Shown here one piece after another: positions 24,408-35,204 of a stretch of DNA of 64,000 nt; position 1 is the first letter of the stretch, and each line of letters starts with the position of its first letter. Position numbers and translations under genes: made by a program. The stretch spans positions 5,375,080-5,439,079 of the forward strand of contig RQOL01000466.1 in the NCBI GenBank assembly GCA_013076295.1. The letters run 5' to 3'. The stretch is from Sanderia malayensis. Its lineage: Eukaryota; Cnidaria; Scyphozoa; Semaeostomeae; Pelagiidae. The notes under the pieces were generated by a model. It saw nothing but the letters and a program-made list of their open reading frames with translations. It was not told the DNA's origin and did not search any database.

Positions 24408-25805
24408 TTAAATGTCAAGTTCATCCAAGTTTGAAGAAGAAGAATAGGATCCAGAATCAGATTCAACATCTGAAGAATCAGACTGGTCTAGTGAAACAAC
24501 TGGAACAGGATCTTTCTGGACACCAGATGGCATGGCAGGTGATGTTGTCTTTCTTGTCAGCATGTCAATGATGCTGCGCTGATTTTGGCTAACAGGTTTT
24601 TCCAATGATTTTCTTTTGTTTGTTTTGAGTGTAGCAGTTTGCTTTGCAGCAAGATCGCTGGCCATCTTCTCAACAGTCGGTAGAGCATCTCCATCAAAGC
24701 AGTTGTTTGAGATGAGAAACTTCAAAGCTTCCAAGTGATATCTGGGGACTAGCCCTTCCTTTTTTGCAAGCTCATGTATTTTTAATGGTGATCTGCTTCC
24801 ATTTTTAAGCGAACAATGATCTTCCACTTTGCCGTTTGTCATAATCTTTAAAACCTCATTTGAATTTTTGTGTAATCGCTTCAATTTTCTCTTAATTGCC
24901 TTTTGCTTATTTTCATATGTCCTTTTTCGCTTACGTTGGGTCTCTTTGCTAGAATCAGCAGCACAGGGTATTCTTCTTTTCAGCAAATTAATGTTGGAAA
25001 TAATGCTGGATTGGCATTTTTCCAATAAAACCAAGAGTTTTTTCACCTGGGTTATTTTATCATCATAATATTTTAACTCATTATTCTTCCAAACTTTAAC
25101 TTCATTCTGCTTGTTGAATAAAGATGAACGCAGCTTTATTATATCATCTATGAGGCTATTCATCTCAACCACCATGCCATCAACAATACATTTGGCAGAT
25201 TCTGCTTTAGATTTGTCGCCAATTCGAATGTTGAATGACTCTGCTGAGAATGTTTGAACATTCATAGCATTGCCATCTTTGCTGTTTTTGTCAAAAATAT
25301 TTTCAGTCTTATATTCAAATCTTAGAACTGCTGTCTCGATTTTCCAACGTGTAATTCTTTGTTCAATTACATAGTTTTTAAATTGGATGGGTGCTATCAG
25401 ATGGTATGTTGTTTCCAAGAGACTTGTTAAAACATCATTATAAAATTTAAGTCTTGCAGTCAGTGGATTTGGCACCCACAGATCCTTGGCAATTTGTGGC
25501 CAAGCAGTAATATTTGGCGTCAAAGCAATATCTTCATCAATGGCACATTCATTATTTTGGCTTCTGCTTGGCTCACCATGGGTTGCTTTTGACTGCAGAA
25601 TCTGGATAGCAGCCACAAATCTTTTTTGGTGTCCTGGTTTAAGCATACCAGCATCTTTCGAAACTTCTTTTAATTCCTCTGTTAACATTTCTTGTAACTG
25701 AGTTAAATCATCATATCCCAATTCTATAAATTTATCGAAATACTGCTGCAAGTTGTGCTTTTGCAGAAAATCTCTTATTTCATCTTCACCAGCCATTTTT
25801 GCCAT
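24408..25805 (-). CDS. Transposon-encoded SAM-domain protein (accessory gene)
   Basis: A single uninterrupted frame of 465 residues starting MAKMAGEDEIRDFL. Residues ~8-70 look like a SAM domain (FLQKHNLQQYFDKFIELGYD, then a TEELKEVSKDAGMLKPGHQKR-like helix), a fold used for protein-protein contacts. The middle (about 110-300) has no domain I recognise. A basic stretch rich in K and R (around 285-310, KETQRKRKRTYENKQKAIKR) could bind nucleic acid or act as a nuclear signal. The C-terminus is acidic and Ser-rich. It lies wholly inside the terminal inverted repeats, divergent from the transposase, so it is probably an accessory factor. Its function is unknown. Confidence 0.8.
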   Translation of the reverse strand: MAKMAGEDEIRDFLQKHNLQQYFDKFIELGYDDLTQLQEMLTEELKEVSKDAGMLKPGHQKRFVAAIQILQSKATHGEPSRSQNNECAIDEDIALTPNITAWPQIAKDLWVPNPLTARLKFYNDVLTSLLETTYHLIAPIQFKNYVIEQRITRWKIETAVLRFEYKTENIFDKNSKDGNAMNVQTFSAESFNIRIGDKSKAESAKCIVDGMVVEMNSLIDDIIKLRSSLFNKQNEVKVWKNNELKYYDDKITQVKKLLVLLEKCQSSIISNINLLKRRIPCAADSSKETQRKRKRTYENKQKAIKRKLKRLHKNSNEVLKIMTNGKVEDHCSLKNGSRSPLKIHELAKKEGLVPRYHLEALKFLISNNCFDGDALPTVEKMASDLAAKQTATLKTNKRKSLEKPVSQNQRSIIDMLTRKTTSPAMPSGVQKDPVPVVSLDQSDSSDVESDSGSYSSSSNLDELDI

Positions 25806-26187
25806 CAGAATGTAGCCTCGTCTTGGTTATATTCGGGGCATTTGGTTTGGTGGGATAAAAGATCAGGGGAAGGGTTAGGAAAGCTTTTGCTCCAGGGTTG
25901 AAGTCAGGATTAGATTTCGGATTGAAATAGGGGTGAATAGGGGTTGGGATTAGGGGCAGGATCGAGGTGCAGGTTAAGTTTGGGCTTTTGGCTTTTGTGG
26001 GCGTTTTGTTTTCAGAACGAGACCTCGAAAATGTTGCTTTGTTGTTGTTGTTGAATCAAAATCGTCACTTTTGTTGTTGCTGCTTGCATCACTTGCATTA
26101 CTTGCATTTAGCACTTAGAAAATTGGAGAAAAAATGGAGGAAGGAGGAAGTTGCTGCAGTTGACGGAAAAAGATTATAGGCGCGTGC
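25806..26187. promoter_or_regulatory. Divergent promoter region inside the transposon
   Basis: About 380 bp between the two divergent transposon genes, so it should contain both promoters. It includes G-rich repeats of the type 'ggattaggggt' near 25865-25970 on the plus strand. A 70-aa open frame at 25967-26179 overlaps the transposase 5' flank and is not convincing. Confidence 0.45.
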
Positions 26188-29100
26188 ATGATGAATAGAA
26201 CAAGAACGGATATTCGAAAGAACTCGAGAGTTTCTGAACATGTTGTCAGTTCTCTTCAGGCTTGTCCTCTGGATGCAGCTGAGGAGTTACTGTCAAGAAA
26301 GATAAAATCTTTTGACACCAAAATTGAATCACCAGAATTGCTTTCACGCAAAAACAATTTGAGAGGTCTTCGAGCAGTACTTCAGGAGTTGCTTTGCATT
26401 ATCAATATCAATGGAAGAGAGCTGCGTTGCTCTTATCTGCCTTTCTTGGAAGCATTCACAATGTTTTTGTCTTTCCATCCGGACAAAACTATTGAAAGCC
26501 TCAAGGATTCTCACATGAAAAAAGCATTTATAGAACTACTTTGCCATCCAAAGCATGGAATCCCAGTTTACATTGTTGATGGTGAATACATCATATTGCG
26601 GTCAAAGGAAGTTGATTTAGATCTTTTCCTTGAAGAAATGATAACAAAGGAAAGTAACACGCAGGGGTCGCAGCTCACCAGACATTTTGTTGAAAGTTTA
26701 TTGAGGAATATGGATTCTGCTTGGGACAGGAAGATACTCAAAGTAGCCCTGGGTGCCACCCATACCAGACAGCAACTTTCTAGTCTAGGAATTAGTTCAC
26801 GAATTGAAACATATACCCAGTCTGTATTACAAGCAATAGAACAAAGGAATGAAGTAGAAAGTGAAGCACATAGCCTGGTGACTAAAAACCTTACCAGCAG
26901 AGCAGATAATATTTCTAAAAGGATAAACAATTTGAACTTTAAACGGAACCAAAAATTTAAAGAGTGGAACGACATACAGATAAATGAAATTGAAAGTGAA
27001 ATTGAAGATTTAATGATGCAACAAGATAATCTAAAAAAGATTTTGGAAAATAACCAGTGCAAACCCATGCAAAAAATGATAAAACGTAAGAAACAACAGC
27101 TGATTAAGGATCGCCGTATTGGTCTTCCCAAGACTAGATCAGGTAGACCTCAAATGCTAGATGAAACAGATGAGCAATACATTTTACAGTGCATTGAAAG
27201 TAAAGCAACTGCTCATGGTCGTCGCCATGATAATGTTATGTATATGCATCACAGAGTTAAAAAGAAAGATTTTCTTAAGCTTGCAAATAATAGTCGAATC
27301 GCTCGTGGCCTAACGCCTATAAAATCATCAACCACTGTATTTAACAGAGCCAGAGCCCGTAGCAAAAGATCAATTCAAGCCAAAAGACATTTAGGCTTAG
27401 GCCTTTTCTGTTCAAAGAAACCACCTAAACTTCAGGACAATGAAAATATTTTAACACACTATCAACGTGCTTTCAAGAAGGGAATATTGATGGCACATTG
27501 TGGAACACTTAATAATGAAAATGATGCAAAGTACAATTTCATCATATCTCGAGATGATAAAGCCTACATATGCCCAGGAACCAGTACAGGTAAGAGCAAA
27601 TATATCTTTTATTGTATACATTTGACAGCTAAAATTTTTATTGAAGGGCTTTGAGTTTGAGAAAATAATATATTCTAGCATCTTAGAATCAACTTTTTAT
27701 AGGTTTTTCATTATATAAACTTTCACCTTCTTGTTGCAGGCATGCAGAGTGCACGAAATGTCCGTATAATCCAGTCATGTAATTTAAACAAACAAAGGGT
27801 TCTTCCAAAATATGACTTTCCTGAAAGACTTGTCAATGCTACTCCCGGAGTAAACCGAATCATGGAATATAAAATCGAAGAGCAGGACGGAAAGCCTAAT
27901 CTTAAGCTAACAGATAGTGATGTTGTAGTTTTCAATAGACCAAAGCATTTCGTGGGCAGCAATGGATCTGTGTGGGCCTCAGAATTCATGAGACTAAGGT
28001 ATGAGGAATCATTTCTCTTTTGTGTTAATAAAGAAGAAATTACAATGTCAACTCCAGCACTTATAAAAATAGCTGACCAAGTGAAGCTCTATTGCCTGAT
28101 GTCAAACAAGGATGATGTCATGAATATCTTAGAAGATAGTAACTGCTTCTATAGAGAATATGAGACTGCAAGGGCTTCACAACTTTATCTCATGCTTAAT
28201 GTATTTCAAGATGCTATCAACAACTCAGCTGGCATTTTTTCAGACATTGACCTTGACATTCTCCAGAATCTAATTTCTTCAGTTGAAGAATTAACAAAGT
28301 TGCTTCAAGGTACAAGTGCAAACTCTGAAATATGGATTGTAATAAAAGGTGTTCTTCAGTCATGCAGCCAGTTTATTAATAACATAGCTGCTTTTTTACC
28401 AAAGTTGAAATCCAGAATTCTAGAGTTTACTGATGGTGGACCTGGTGTCGGAGTTTCTAACCATGATGTGAAACTGCGCTGTGCGGAGATTATTCTACTT
28501 ACTAATGCAGACTACTACATTAGACATCATCTTGCAAGTGGTGATAGCAGTCAAAATGAAGTAGAGCGTTGCCAGAGTTATGTTGGCGATGCAATATGTG
28601 ATGGGGGGGCCATTGATTGGGAATACAGGATGCCATTTGAAGGATTAACAGAGGAGCGAATTGCCAACATTAGTTTGGATGAAATGGAGCAGCATGAGTA
28701 TGATCGAATGAAATATAACGCTTTTCAGGTCTGTGAAGAGCTAACTTGCCGGATTGATGGAGCAGTTGCTCCTGGAGGTTTCATGAAGGCATACACATCT
28801 GATAGTGCAGAAGATTTGTTTTTCAAGAATCACAAATCTCTAAAGGAGTTTATCTCCAAAGCAGGCTCAGGGAAGCCATGCCCTGGTCAAAACTATTTTC
28901 ATTCATTGAAAACGTTTATGGAAACTCACATGGAAACAGGGGAAAAGTACATCGAATATGTGAAATGCACTTGTGGAGAATGCATTTATTGCTCAAAGGA
29001 TTGGGTAGGACCTCCTTGTACCAAGGTACCAAAACCGTATCCTGACTATGATGCTGAAGGATTACACTACAAAAGTGTGTTTTTGACTCCCAATGAAATA

Positions 29101-29757
29101 GATGGAAGGCAGCGAGAAATTGATGATTTTCAACCTAGAAAACAAGCTGAAATTTTGTTTAAAGAGGGGAAATTGGATAAAGAGGGTGACATTGCCACAT
29201 TTTCAAAGAAGTTCATTGTAGAAATAGATAAAGTGAGAAAATATGTTCAACACTTGACACATTTATCAATAAAAAAAAAGAAAAGAGCTGAGCAAAGAGT
29301 ACATATAGAACGCCAAGAAAAAAGTAAAGGTTTTGCTGACTATGACTGGAAGAATTTATTTCACAAAGGTATGCTTGCCAAACTGACAGTTTACACGCTT
29401 GATAAGTATTTGGCTCATTTTAATCTGAAGAACACGCTAAAGCTGAGAAAAGCTGAGAAGGTTCAAGCAATTCAAAGCCATCTGATTGCTACCATGGACA
29501 CAGGCCATAGAGATGACGAAATTGAATATATGGAAGTTGAACCACAGGAACAAGCAATGCAAGAGCAAGATTCTGATAAAGATATGAATTCTGAAACAAG
29601 TGATGAGGATATCGTTATAAGAGATATGAACCCTTCTGATTCATCCTCTGAAAGTACTGATGAAGAGGCAGATTCTTTTGATGCTAGCAGTATATTTACT
29701 ACTTTGAGAAGTGGTCGTGTTGCAGTCAATCATAGAGCAGCCAATTATGTAAGTTAA
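26188..29757 (+). CDS. Putative DDE-type transposase of the 6-kb element
   Basis: Two exons, 26188-27589 and 27740-29757, join through GTAAGA/GCAG signals into about 1,139 residues. Reading across the joint gives SRDDKAYICPGTSTG-MQSAR. Candidate catalytic acids are D456/D457 (SRDDKAYICPG), D699 (FTDGGPGVGVSN) and E741 or E743 (NEVERC), an order and context like an RNase H-fold DDE nuclease. Residues ~240-310 are probably coiled coil. A basic HTH-like segment precedes the first Asp. After the third acid there is a Cys cluster (CTCGECIYCSKDW), then a SAP-like DNA-binding motif (LTVYTLDKYLAHFNL) and an acidic tail. A donor overlaps the stop (TAT|GTAAGT), and an exon at 29871 would change the end only to ...VSW. 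I cannot place it in a named family. Confidence 0.75.
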
Positions 29758-30032
29758 CAGTGTTTTTTGTCTGAAAACAAAGAATCTTATTTATTATTAT
29801 ACTAAAAACAATTTCTAGAAGAAAATTGTCTCAAATCTTTATTGATACATTCCTTTAATTTTGTTCTTCAGGTTTCATGGTGATATTTACGGTCTAATTA
29901 GTGCACTTTGCAAGTAAGAATTATTCTCATGCGTGGATTTGGTATGGTAAGCCTTTGATATATTATATAATGTTTCAAGAGGAGACGGAGAATAATGGTT
30001 CTTTTTTATGCCTTTCGAGTAGTTCAAGTTTG

Positions 30033-30123
30033 GGGGGCCATGAAATTTTTACTGCTTTTTTAGATGGGCTTTGAAATTTTTTTTTAGTGCTTGAGATGGG
30101 CCACCAAATTTTTTGCCGAAATT
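30033..30123. repeat. Right subterminal ~31-bp direct repeats of the transposon
   Basis: Three copies of the (g/a)(g/t)gggc...aaattttt unit start at about 30033, 30064 and 30096, spaced 31-32 bp. They read in the same strand orientation as the left set rather than inverted to it. This asymmetry is unusual for an element with inverted ends. Confidence 0.7.
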
Positions 30124-30174
30124 TGCCAAATCACTCCGGCCCCCCCTAGTAGATACTTAATGACCGGTCCCTTA

Positions 30175-30707
30175 ATTGTACAAACACCAATCGAAAGAAA
30201 CGCCACGCCCAAGAGGCGTCTTTGTCGGGAGGAGAAAGGGGGCATCATTGGGGCCTGCCCCACCTGTAATACAGGTGGAGTTTCATTACTTGATTTCAGA
30301 ATGAGCCATGCCGATGGCTGGTACAGAGGGTAATATACTAGGCAAAGGCATTTACGGGAGGAGCATTGCTACCAAAACTAGTTGTCGGCAACAATTCTTT
30401 ATATCTGGGATTATTTGGAAAACTTGTACACAATAAACACAATAAAATGTTTCGAGGTGCAGGGCTCCAAATCGAGAAAACGTTGGGCTCCGGGCTCCAC
30501 CAAGGGAAATTGTCAGGCTGCAGGGCTCCACACTGTAAAAATGATGGGCTCCAGAGACCCCCCTTTGGGACCCTCAAAACTATGCCGCATTTGAACGACG
30601 CCCCGCGCCTCCAAAATAAAAAATGAAACTTAAATTCGCAATTAATACCAATTACATATCACACGACTAAAATTAAAATACGGTTTTCTTAACTTACTTA
30701 CTGCAAT
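30175..30707. other. Intergenic, transposon right flank to AOX 3' end
   Basis: About 530 bp. From ~30450 to 30560 a 'gggctcc(a/g)' motif recurs about every 25-35 bp in an irregular pattern. No gene is supported; overlapping open frames here are on both strands and have no recognisable sequence. Confidence 0.5.
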
Positions 30708-33700
30708 TTATTGGCCTGGTCCAAATGGGTTTGGTTTATCTTTATCAATTGTTCCAAGAGTATGGTTGACGAATCTATGATGAGCCTCATCTGCACGAAT
30801 CGCAAGGATTACATCTCGCATTAATGCATCTTCCTGCAGAGAAAATAAAAATAAAAAAGCTTAGCATAAATACTTAGCTGCATTTCTGCATTTCCCTCTT
30901 AGATATTGACGGGAGAATATGAAAACAAAATTAGCTACCGGTAGTCTCCAGTATTTCTTCGCAATTTCTGGAGCTGCAAGATTTTTCCACATTGGCAGTC
31001 TATTATCATCAATACACTAATTTGAAGAAAAAGAACAAATTGTTGAAAAATTTGACCTAAACACTGTAAAGTATTTTAGATTATTATTACCATTGTTATT
31101 AGCATTGTGTATCACAACATCTCTACTCGTTCTGAGCTTATTTGAAGGTCGAGCTTATACAAGGAGGAAGAAAGCATCGCTTACCTCGAGACAGAACGTG
31201 TACGTTTTCACAGCTTCTTCTTCTAGATAACCAACAAAACGATGACAAAAGCGCGGGCTTATTAAATACGCCAAGAAAAACATATTCACAAATAAACCTG
31301 GAATGGAAGCAATTATTCACGTTAATCAAACAGTCGAAATCTTTACTCTGACAGAATTCGAAGCCATAAATACGACATTCAATTTTACCATCATAGGCTT
31401 GGTAAAAGAAGACAAGCGCTATGGAGCATCAGGCCCTAAATTGGACGCCCAGGCAGTCAGTTGAAGAACAGATAGTGTGCTCATTCAGTGAATTTCAGCC
31501 CCCCTCCCCCCAAATTCGAAGCGGCCAAACGACGCAGGTGAAATAATTTATGAAAGATGATCTCCTGCTTGGAGTGAAGAGAACACACTTGGTAACAGCG
31601 AAGGAAAGTTAGTTTGTTCATATCTCCCCATGGCTTTGGAATAAATTATTGCAGGGCAATAAATACGGTAGAACATATAAAACATTTTGAAAAACACTTT
31701 AATTTCAATTTTAGTACAGACAATGCATAATATGTAAAGCAATACCAAATTTTCTGCTTTAGTCGTAAAGTATGTTATGCACCTATGGCCCGCCCTGATG
31801 AGATAAGACGCTATATAAGATACCGTAAATCCTCGAATAAGCCCCCACCTTCGAATAAGCCCTCCCATCGAATAAGCCCCCATCAGTGATAATCGTTTGC
31901 ATTGAGCCCAAGTTTCCAGACATTGAAGTTGTTTAGTGAATGTATTGCAAATAGCAGCAAGTTAAACCAATAACTTTATTGATTGGCTGCATCGTATACC
32001 TTTTATTTTGCTTAATATTGAACAGTAATCGGGCTAAAATTTCGTTTTTGCAATTAAGCCCCCAGCGGCTTATTCGAGGATTTTCCGTATATATTATTAT
32101 TTCCATTGTCATTATGAAAAATAAGTGTCGTGTTCACCTTGCACTACGACGACAGTTCCTCTGAAGAGCTTGCCAGGTTGCTTCAATTCCAATGCAGTCA
32201 TCAAATGCATTCTTTCATTTTCAGCTTCCTCTGTTTCAGCAAATGAAAACACTTAATATATACTCAAAATACGAAACAATTGAAGATTATTACAAAGTAA
32301 CGCAAGCGTATAAAACACCCCAGTAATACGAAATACAGAACACATGGATAAAAAGTATTACCGAGAAGTGTGTGAATCCATCCATGATCACGCACCATTT
32401 TTCGCAAGGAATGAAAATGCCTTGTCATTGCTGCAACCATGCCTGGAACTCCAGCAACCGTCTCCAACATGATTATTCTCCTTTTAGAAGAAAAAATGCT
32501 AAATATAACATACAATAAATCATTGAATAACCCCATGTCCCCTTGAATAAACCTCCATCCTGATAATAATTTCCGAGGACATTGACCCCAGGTATCAAGA
32601 CAATGAAGTTGTATAGTTAATGTATTGAAAATGACAGCAAGTTTAAAACATAGAGATGGGAGACTAGAAATGTTTCTATTCTTCCATTTTTTGCGTTTAA
32701 CGTCTATGGGTGATGTCATGGGCTGGCTGTTGGAAATGCAACACAACTTTTATTTTTGTCCAACAAGGAAAAGCTTTTGGGGATATTTTGATCTTTTCTG
32801 AATGAATACAGTTAGACAAAAGTTTAGTGTTTTCCATAAGAAAAAAGGAATCTGTCTTAGAATAAAGTAACTAATAACATGAAGGATTTATTCTTAATAC
32901 TTAAATCTCATTTTATAATGGATAAAAGGCTTTGTTGAATATAGAAAATCAGACAAAAGGCAAATCAGACAAAGGTCTTAAACAGGTGTGCAAAAATAGA
33001 CTTTTGGAGAAGAGCAAGTAGAGGTTGCTGCAAAACATTCACTTGAACAACTGTTGCTCTCCTTAAAACACAAATTTTTATTGCAATTACATGCTTTTTT
33101 GTAAAAAATTAACTTGTAATGAATTGGTGAACTTACAGGTTACGTGAAATTAACCAGTATTTTTGTTGTGCAGTGCAGTTGTAAACTGCATTTGTTTGCA
33201 TCACATTGGAAAATTTTGTTTTTGTAAATAAGCCCCTGGTGGTTATTAAAAGATTTATGGCAAGATAGAGTGCATTGAAGGGAAAAGTCGGGACTGCTGC
33301 AAAAATCCATAGCCTCAATTCGATAATAAGCACAACAACACAACATTTGAGGAAAGGACAAAATTTCTTACGTCAACCATTTAGATTCGTCCATCACACC
33401 AATCTTGTATAATGAGAGCAGATCAAATGCAAATCTCATCGTTTGTACACAAAAATAGGCAGACTAAAAACAAACAAAAGACAAATACATCATTAATCCA
33501 GGGGCATCGTGGGACCGGAATTTTAGGGTTGGCCAAGCACAAGAAATTTCCGAAAAGTGGGTCAAATGCTGAAAAATTTCCGACAAAGTGGAAAAATCCC
33601 AAAATTTCCAACAAATCCAGCAATTTTGCTTTCACAGGGTGGGCCATACCACCTGCCCCCAGCCACGACACCCTTGCATTAATCATCAGAAATTAATTGA

Positions 33701-34521
33701 CAAATCATCCTTGATATAATTGGACAGTCAATTATGGCAAAAGGATAGGTGTTAACGGGACACAAACCAAAAATATAACTGCTTTCTATGACTTTGAAAG
33801 ATTAATGTGAATAACAGTAACAGTGCAATAAATAATTAAAGAAATACCCAGTCAACCACCCCGTTTGGTTTATAATGATCAATTTCAACTTGATGCAGTT
33901 CATCTTTGCTCCTGAAAAAAATTAATTAAATAATTTAGATAACAAACAAGTGTAAGCAAAGTTGAAGTGTTTTGTAGAGAAATGCAGGAACAACCTGTAA
34001 AAGTTCATAATCCATCTGACAGGTGCAAATAATTGTTTGAACAGCAACAGTCATTCTTGAACACTTAAATAAAATATCTCAAGTAACGATATTGATATGA
34101 CATACCAGACTGGATGTGGCATTACATAAGGAACTTCACTTGGTTTATAATCTTCTGGATCCATCACTGCTTGGTTCAATGACGTCAATGGATGCTTAGC
34201 TTTCTTTTTGTCGTTGAAATGTGTTGTATTATCCCCAGGCTTTTCTTCCAGATTATTCGAAAACAATGACCTGGACTGAGTGAATAAAAATAGAGTGATC
34301 GCCATCTGTCATTGAATTTTACAGCGTCAAATAAGATTTACAAAACTCACATTGACATTTGTGGAAAAAACAGAACATCCATTGACCCTCCAGGGTATTT
34401 TGCGTCCTAAAACTTCATTGAGCAAATTTTTACTCAGTCCTTGCCTCAAAGCTGATGTTGAGAGCTTTCCAATTTTACAACCGTGATGGCCTAGCGCAAT
34501 CATTTTTAATTTGCAAATCAT
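30708..34521 (-). CDS. AOX: Mitochondrial alternative oxidase
   Basis: About nine exons on the minus strand: 34351-34521, ~34108-34268, ~33849-33911, ~33363-33448, ~32358-32480, ~32158-32234, ~31182-31300, ~30940-31018 and 30708-30838. The N-terminus is basic and Ser-rich, as expected for a mitochondrial presequence; two in-frame ATGs (34519-34521 and 34501-34503) are possible starts. All four di-iron motifs are present: [30 protein letters not shown] and RADEAHH. AOX is a ubiquinol oxidase of the inner mitochondrial membrane that bypasses complexes III and IV without pumping protons. One intron contains a MITE (31821-32089). The gene looks intact. Confidence 0.93.
31821..32089. mobile_element. 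MITE with CCTCGAATAAGCC ends in an AOX intron
   Basis: The left end TACCGTAAATCCTCGAATAAGCC and the right end (complement of TACGGAAAATCCTCGAATAAGCC) are 23-bp inverted repeats with two differences. Inside the left end the motif 'gaataagccccc(a)' occurs three times. The 269-bp element has no coding capacity and lies between the exons coding the second and third di-iron motifs of AOX. The same opening words occur at 22113 and, more distantly, in the 22381 element. Confidence 0.75.
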
Positions 34522-35204
34522 CCGCAGTTGTTAACCCGACTAGAACAAAATAGGTATTGAATGATTAACGTGTGTTCAATGCTTAATATGATAGCTCTGT
34601 CCCTAAGTTATCCGGACATTATTGTGTCATTTGAAATATATAGAAATTGCGTGTTCCGAGTTTGCGCACTGCAAACAGCTTATAAAATAATGCATAGCAG
34701 GTGGACCACAAAATAATTATTTGCAGTCAAAAAAGTTGTGGGTTTATAATTATAATTGCAAAATATAAAGGTTCCAATAATCTCTTTGAAAATATGTAAA
34801 GGGGAACATTACACTTGGTAGCTAGAACATTTTTCCTTAAAAACAATTTTAAATTGAGATTAAAATTGGTTTTCTGCCCTGGGCTCAGATCAGAAGTAAC
34901 ATAGTGAATGCAAAATGATCAATTTTTTTAGTGTCCAAATCTCTTTATCCATTCAATTTTAAAAGCAAAGATAATGATAATGAAATGAAATAAATGTCAC
35001 AGAAATATATTGGCTATTCAAACATTAAAATGTTCAACCAATCTTCTAATAAAGTGTTTTATCTTTCCATTACCTTTATTCCAAATAGGTTAATTTTGAT
35101 TCCATATTCTTAGCAACACATCAAATTACAATTGAAGAAATAAAGATAAATCAAGTTCTCAAATTTTAGCAAGCTTTCCAGCAGAGCTGATAATAGAAAG
35201 AGAT
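34522..35204. other. Intergenic, AOX promoter side and USP 3' flank
   Basis: About 680 bp, AT-rich. It should carry the AOX promoter and the 3' UTR of the stress protein gene. I see no clear motif or repeat. Confidence 0.5.

Larger units (their letters stand above)
24167..30171. mobile_element. Complete 6,005-bp two-gene DNA transposon
   Basis: The two ends are perfect 48-bp inverted repeats (24167-24214 and 30124-30171), starting GGGACCGGTCATTAAGTATC. They are flanked by TTA on both sides (24164-24166 and 30172-30174), a 3-bp target-site duplication. Inside lie two intact divergent genes: a spliced ~1,139-aa protein with transposase-like motifs (plus) and a 465-aa SAM-domain protein (minus), separated by about 380 bp. 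Each end has three direct ~31-bp subterminal repeats. The GGG terminus and TTA duplication recall PIF/Harbinger elements, but the large protein does not look like a Harbinger transposase, so I leave the superfamily open. Perfect ends plus intact frames imply recent, perhaps current, activity. Confidence 0.9.

Noticed and set aside
26568..27131. 187-residue open frame antisense to the transposase
   Set aside because: It lies opposite the first transposase exon and has the hydrophobic Ser/Phe-rich look of a complementary-strand shadow.
24167..30171. Calling the large transposon a PIF/Harbinger element
   Set aside because: The GGG ends and TTA duplication fit, but protein size, motifs and the SAM partner do not; the superfamily is left open.
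31142..31351. Open frames on both strands near 31.2 kb
   Set aside because: These are off-frame readings of the AOX exon coding [16 protein letters not shown] and the third di-iron motif.
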